DNA of 17,763 nt from Putridiphycobacter sp045110285 (GTDB lineage Bacteria > Bacteroidota > Bacteroidia > Flavobacteriales_D > Crocinitomicaceae): positions 1 to 17,763 of the forward strand of contig JBGCGA010000107.1 in the NCBI GenBank assembly GCA_045110285.1. Reading direction: 5' to 3'. Position 1 is the first letter of the stretch, and the number at the start of each line of letters is the position of its first letter. Under the pieces are notes generated by a model that saw nothing but the letters and a program-made list of their open reading frames with translations, was not told the origin of the DNA and did not search any database. A program made the translations under genes and the position numbers. Positions 14,701-17,763 of the stretch are shown here, piece after piece.

Positions 14701-17049
14701 ATGAAAAAAATAGGACTTATTTTAATACTTATCGCTCAGGTTTCGGCATTCGGTCAAGAGTATACTCAAAACATTAGAGGCATTATTACAGATAAACAAT
14801 CTGAAGCACCCTTGCCAGGTGTACAAGTAACGATAATAGGAAGTGACCCTATAATTGGCACAATTACCGACCTTAATGGAAACTTTGAATTAAAAGGAAT
14901 TCCTGTTGGCCGAGTAATTATGCAGGCTGCATTTATTGGCTATCAAACAGCCATTATTCCCAACTTAGAATTGACAACAGGTAAAGAATTAGTAGTTAAT
15001 GTTTCTTTGGAAGAAAGTGTTACCATGCTTGATGCCGTTGAGGTAAAATCTGGTGAAGATAAAACGGAGACCATTAATAAAATGTCAACCGTTAGCGGCA
15101 GAACCATTTCAATTGAAGAAGCAGGCAAGTTTGCGGGAACTTTGAATGATCCAGCAAGGATGGCTCAAAACTATGCTGGGGTGAGCGGCGTCAGTGACGA
15201 TAGAAATGATATTATTATAAGAGGTAACTCACCTTTGGGCGTTTTATGGCGAATGGAAGGCATTGATATTCCTAGCCCTAATCATTTTTCATCATTAGGA
15301 ACTACTGGAGGACCAGTAAGTATGCTAAACATTAACAACCTATCAAATTCAGATTTTTTCACTTCCGCTTGGTCGGCTAATTACGGCAATGCATTATCGG
15401 GTGTATTTGACTTAAGATTGAGAAATGGGAATAGCGCCAAAAGAGAGCATTTAGCGCAAGTAGGATTCAACGGATTTGAATTCGGAACAGAAGGTTATTT
15501 TTCTAAAAACAGCAGAGCCTCTTACCTATTTAATTACCGATATTCAACCTTAGGCGTTATTAGTGCTTTAGGAATTGATTTAGGGGTTGGAGCTGCCGTA
15601 CCTCAGTACCAAGATTTAACTTTTAAAATGAATTTTCCCACTAAAAAAGCTGGCCGTTTCTCATTATGGGGTATTGGTGGAGTGAGCTATATTGAATTTG
15701 AACCAAGCGAAGAACTAGACTCCACTAATTTATATAGCGACGCAAGCGAGCAGTCTCGGTTCGATTCGCAAACAGGTGTTATTGGTGCCTCTCACAAGTA
15801 TTTTTTTAATAAAAATACCTTTTCGGAATTGATTCTAGCCTATTCTATTTCTAGAACCGGTGGTTTTATTGATACGATTAGCGAAACTGGTGCAAGATTT
15901 AATACGGTAGGCTTTGATAGAAAACAGATAAAAGCTTCTGCCAACTATAAAATAAATCATAAAATTAATGCTAAAAATACGGTGGCATTTGGAGTCATTG
16001 CAGAGAATTTTGCTACCGATATTTTAGATACTGTTTATGCCATTAACGATTACAGAACCATATCCGACAATGAGGGGAGTGCTAATTTATTGCAAACATA
16101 TATCAACTATCAACATAGATTTTCGCAAAAACTGATTTTTAACGGCGGCTTGCATTCACAACACTTTCAACTTACCAATTCTAATAGTATTGAGCCCCGC
16201 TTGGGTTTAAAATATAATATGAATCCAAGACATACTTTAAGTGTAGGGGCGGGACTTCACTCACAAATGCAACCAATAACCGTGTACTTTATTGAAGAAA
16301 CAGTTAACGACCAAATTACTTTACCAAATCAAAATCTTGACTTCAGTAAATCTATTCATAATGTATTGGGTTACGACTTTAGAATTTCTGAAAATATGAG
16401 ATTAAAAACCGAAGTCTATTTTCAGTACCTCTATAATGTGCCTGTTGATTCTTTTGCTTCTTCTTTTTCAATGCTTAATCAAGGGGCAGACTTTGTATTA
16501 CCTAGTGGATCTGGATATATTAATGAAGGGACAGGAACAAATTATGGGGTTGAAATTACCTTAGAACAATTCCTAAATAAAGGCTTTTATTTTTTATTCA
16601 CCACTTCCCTATTCGATTCTAAGTTTAAAGGAAATGATGGCATTGAGCGAAATACAGCGTTTAATGGCAACTATATTTTTAATGCTTTGGCAGGAAAAGA
16701 AATTCAAATTAATGAAAAACTAACGCTTGGGTTTGATTTAAAATCAACTTTAGCAGGTGGCAGAAGGTACACACCTATTGATTTAGAGGCATCCAATTTA
16801 ATTGGGAGCGAAGTGCGACAAGGAGATCAGCTTTTTGAAGGGCAACATCCTAACTTTTTTAGATTTGATTTTAAAACAACCATCAAATTAAATGGAAAAC
16901 GAACGACTCAAAAGTGGAGTGTAGATTTACAAAACTTAACTGGTCAACAAAATATATTTCAAGAAGGCTTTAACCCTGCAACTGGAAACATTGGGTACGT
17001 TTACCAAAGAGGCTTTTTCCCAAATGTACAGTACGCCATTACTTTTTAA
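14701..17049 (+). CDS. TonB-dependent outer-membrane receptor with carboxypeptidase-regulatory-like domain (second)
   Basis: A 782-aa outer-membrane receptor. A signal peptide covers about residues 1-19 (ends VSAFGQ). Residues 22-105 carry the carboxypeptidase-regulatory-like domain (IRGIITDKQSEAPLPGVQV, GNFELKGIPVGRVIMQAAFI, GYQTAII). The plug spans roughly 120-235, with YAGVSGVSDDRNDIIIRGN, SPLGVLWRMEGIDIPSPNHF and YGNALSGVFDLRLRNGNSA. The barrel ends with a terminal Phe (VQYAITF). Its plug differs from the first receptor: it has a GTLNDPARMAQNYAGV segment in place of LLPGVKSAGEG, so it belongs to another subgroup. It is not followed by a SusD or DUF4249 partner; instead a LytS-type histidine kinase begins about 39 nt later, suggesting coexpression. 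The substrate is unknown. Confidence 0.95.
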   Translation: MKKIGLILILIAQVSAFGQEYTQNIRGIITDKQSEAPLPGVQVTIIGSDPIIGTITDLNGNFELKGIPVGRVIMQAAFIGYQTAIIPNLELTTGKELVVNVSLEESVTMLDAVEVKSGEDKTETINKMSTVSGRTISIEEAGKFAGTLNDPARMAQNYAGVSGVSDDRNDIIIRGNSPLGVLWRMEGIDIPSPNHFSSLGTTGGPVSMLNINNLSNSDFFTSAWSANYGNALSGVFDLRLRNGNSAKREHLAQVGFNGFEFGTEGYFSKNSRASYLFNYRYSTLGVISALGIDLGVGAAVPQYQDLTFKMNFPTKKAGRFSLWGIGGVSYIEFEPSEELDSTNLYSDASEQSRFDSQTGVIGASHKYFFNKNTFSELILAYSISRTGGFIDTISETGARFNTVGFDRKQIKASANYKINHKINAKNTVAFGVIAENFATDILDTVYAINDYRTISDNEGSANLLQTYINYQHRFSQKLIFNGGLHSQHFQLTNSNSIEPRLGLKYNMNPRHTLSVGAGLHSQMQPITVYFIEETVNDQITLPNQNLDFSKSIHNVLGYDFRISENMRLKTEVYFQYLYNVPVDSFASSFSMLNQGADFVLPSGSGYINEGTGTNYGVEITLEQFLNKGFYFLFTTSLFDSKFKGNDGIERNTAFNGNYIFNALAGKEIQINEKLTLGFDLKSTLAGGRRYTPIDLEASNLIGSEVRQGDQLFEGQHPNFFRFDFKTTIKLNGKRTTQKWSVDLQNLTGQQNIFQEGFNPATGNIGYVYQRGFFPNVQYAITF

Positions 17050-17088
17050 GAATAAAGAATTACTTTTAGAAACAGATTGAGGCGTAAA

Positions 17089-17763
17089 ATGAGGTATATA
17101 AGCAGGGCAGAAAGAATGAAAATAATCGGGTTTAACGACTATCGATTAATGGCCATTGGAATTCCTTTATTTTCTTTTTTCTTTCCATTTTTTGTTTTTG
17201 AAATAAAACCGACAGATGGGCTGAGCCTCTTTTTCGTTTCAGCCGCCATTAGTCTTGTACATATTGTTATATTTTGGTTGGTAGAGCGCTATCTTATCAT
17301 CATCATTCGTGAAGCATACCCAACTGTTGCGGAGTACAAAAAAAGACTCATTATACAATCCGTGGTGGTAGTGATTTCTACTTTTTTACTCTGCCTGCTT
17401 TCAGAATTTGCCGAAATGTGTTTTGGCGCAGCACCCGAAGTTTTTGATGTTCCTTTTTCAAAAATTTTTGTTGGAAGCCTAGTAGTCACAGTCATTATTA
17501 TCAGCATTTATGAAGGTATTTATTCATTTCAACTCTACAAACAAAGTTTAATCAAAAATCAAGAATTAGAAAAAAGAAATACGCAAGCACAGCTAGATAC
17601 TTTAAGAAATCAAGTCAATCCCCATTTTTTGTTCAATTCTCTGAACACACTTATTTCAATTATTCCTGATGACAGTGAGACAGCTGTTAATTTTACAGAA
17701 AAACTATCGAATGTTTACCGTTATATTTTAGAAATAAGAGATAAAGAAATTATTACACTAGCA
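17089..17763 (+). CDS. LytS/YehU-type sensor histidine kinase, partial (cut by window end)
   Basis: The open frame gives 225 codons and runs off the window. Four membrane helices lie near residues 21-42, 46-66, 86-106 and 121-142, followed by a coiled-coil linker (KNQELEKRNTQAQLDTLRNQ) and the His_kinase (PF06580-type) signature VNPHFLFNSLNTLISII, with the likely phospho-acceptor His179. The C-terminal HATPase domain lies beyond the window. Kinases of this type usually signal to a LytTR response regulator, often the next gene. The start is uncertain: ATG at 17089, preceded by a GAGG stretch, is used here, but ATG at 17116 gives MKIIGFNDYRLMAIG, which resembles family N-termini more closely. 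It begins soon after the receptor gene, so the two may form one transcript. The sensed signal is not identifiable. Confidence 0.92.
   Translation, partial: MRYISRAERMKIIGFNDYRLMAIGIPLFSFFFPFFVFEIKPTDGLSLFFVSAAISLVHIVIFWLVERYLIIIIREAYPTVAEYKKRLIIQSVVVVISTFLLCLLSEFAEMCFGAAPEVFDVPFSKIFVGSLVVTVIIISIYEGIYSFQLYKQSLIKNQELEKRNTQAQLDTLRNQVNPHFLFNSLNTLISIIPDDSETAVNFTEKLSNVYRYILEIRDKEIITLA

Overview
The window looks like a piece of a Bacteroidota chromosome, most likely Flavobacteriia-like. The evidence is low-GC coding sequence, promoter boxes of the Bacteroidota type (TAnnTTTG), SusC-type TonB-dependent receptors with N-terminal carboxypeptidase-regulatory domains, a DUF4249 lipoprotein, a DUF3098 protein and a type IX secretion (T9SS) type B sorting domain. 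I cannot place it to genus. Almost all intact genes lie on the + strand.

Layout. (1) 1-1261 is an accessory patch on the - strand. It holds a decayed IS200-like/RAYT transposase (frameshift, no start, cut by the window edge), a cluster of palindromes, and an unknown secreted 181-aa protein flanked by two hairpins with matching arms, which may be REP-like elements. (2) 1414-1833 is a SRPBCC (START-like) protein that appears to have lost its last residues to an in-frame TAG. (3) 1978-4918 is a probable operon: rpoN (sigma-54), a multi-membrane PAP2-like protein overlapping it by 4 nt, and an M48 zinc-protease lipoprotein. A strong intrinsic terminator closes it. (4) 5046-8241 is a TonB-dependent receptor plus DUF4249 lipoprotein pair, likely an outer-membrane uptake unit. 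(5) 8329-10971 is the compact cluster ftsX, DUF3098, uppP, truB, joining cell-division/peptidoglycan remodelling, undecaprenyl-phosphate recycling and tRNA pseudouridylation. (6) 11034-14570 carries a small zinc-ribbon protein with its own promoter, a 933-aa S9 prolyl-oligopeptidase-family peptidase, and an unusual 112-aa secreted protein made of a signal peptide plus a T9SS type B sorting domain and almost nothing else. (7) 14701-17763 has a second TonB-dependent receptor followed closely by a LytS/YehU-type sensor histidine kinase cut by the window end.

Most of the window is ordinary housekeeping and envelope biology. The points that deserve a second look are the RAYT remnant with its matched hairpins, the premature stop in the SRPBCC gene, the sorting-domain-only T9SS protein, and the receptor-kinase linkage. 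I did not find a defence system, CRISPR array, tRNA or rRNA gene, or a clearly new multi-gene system.
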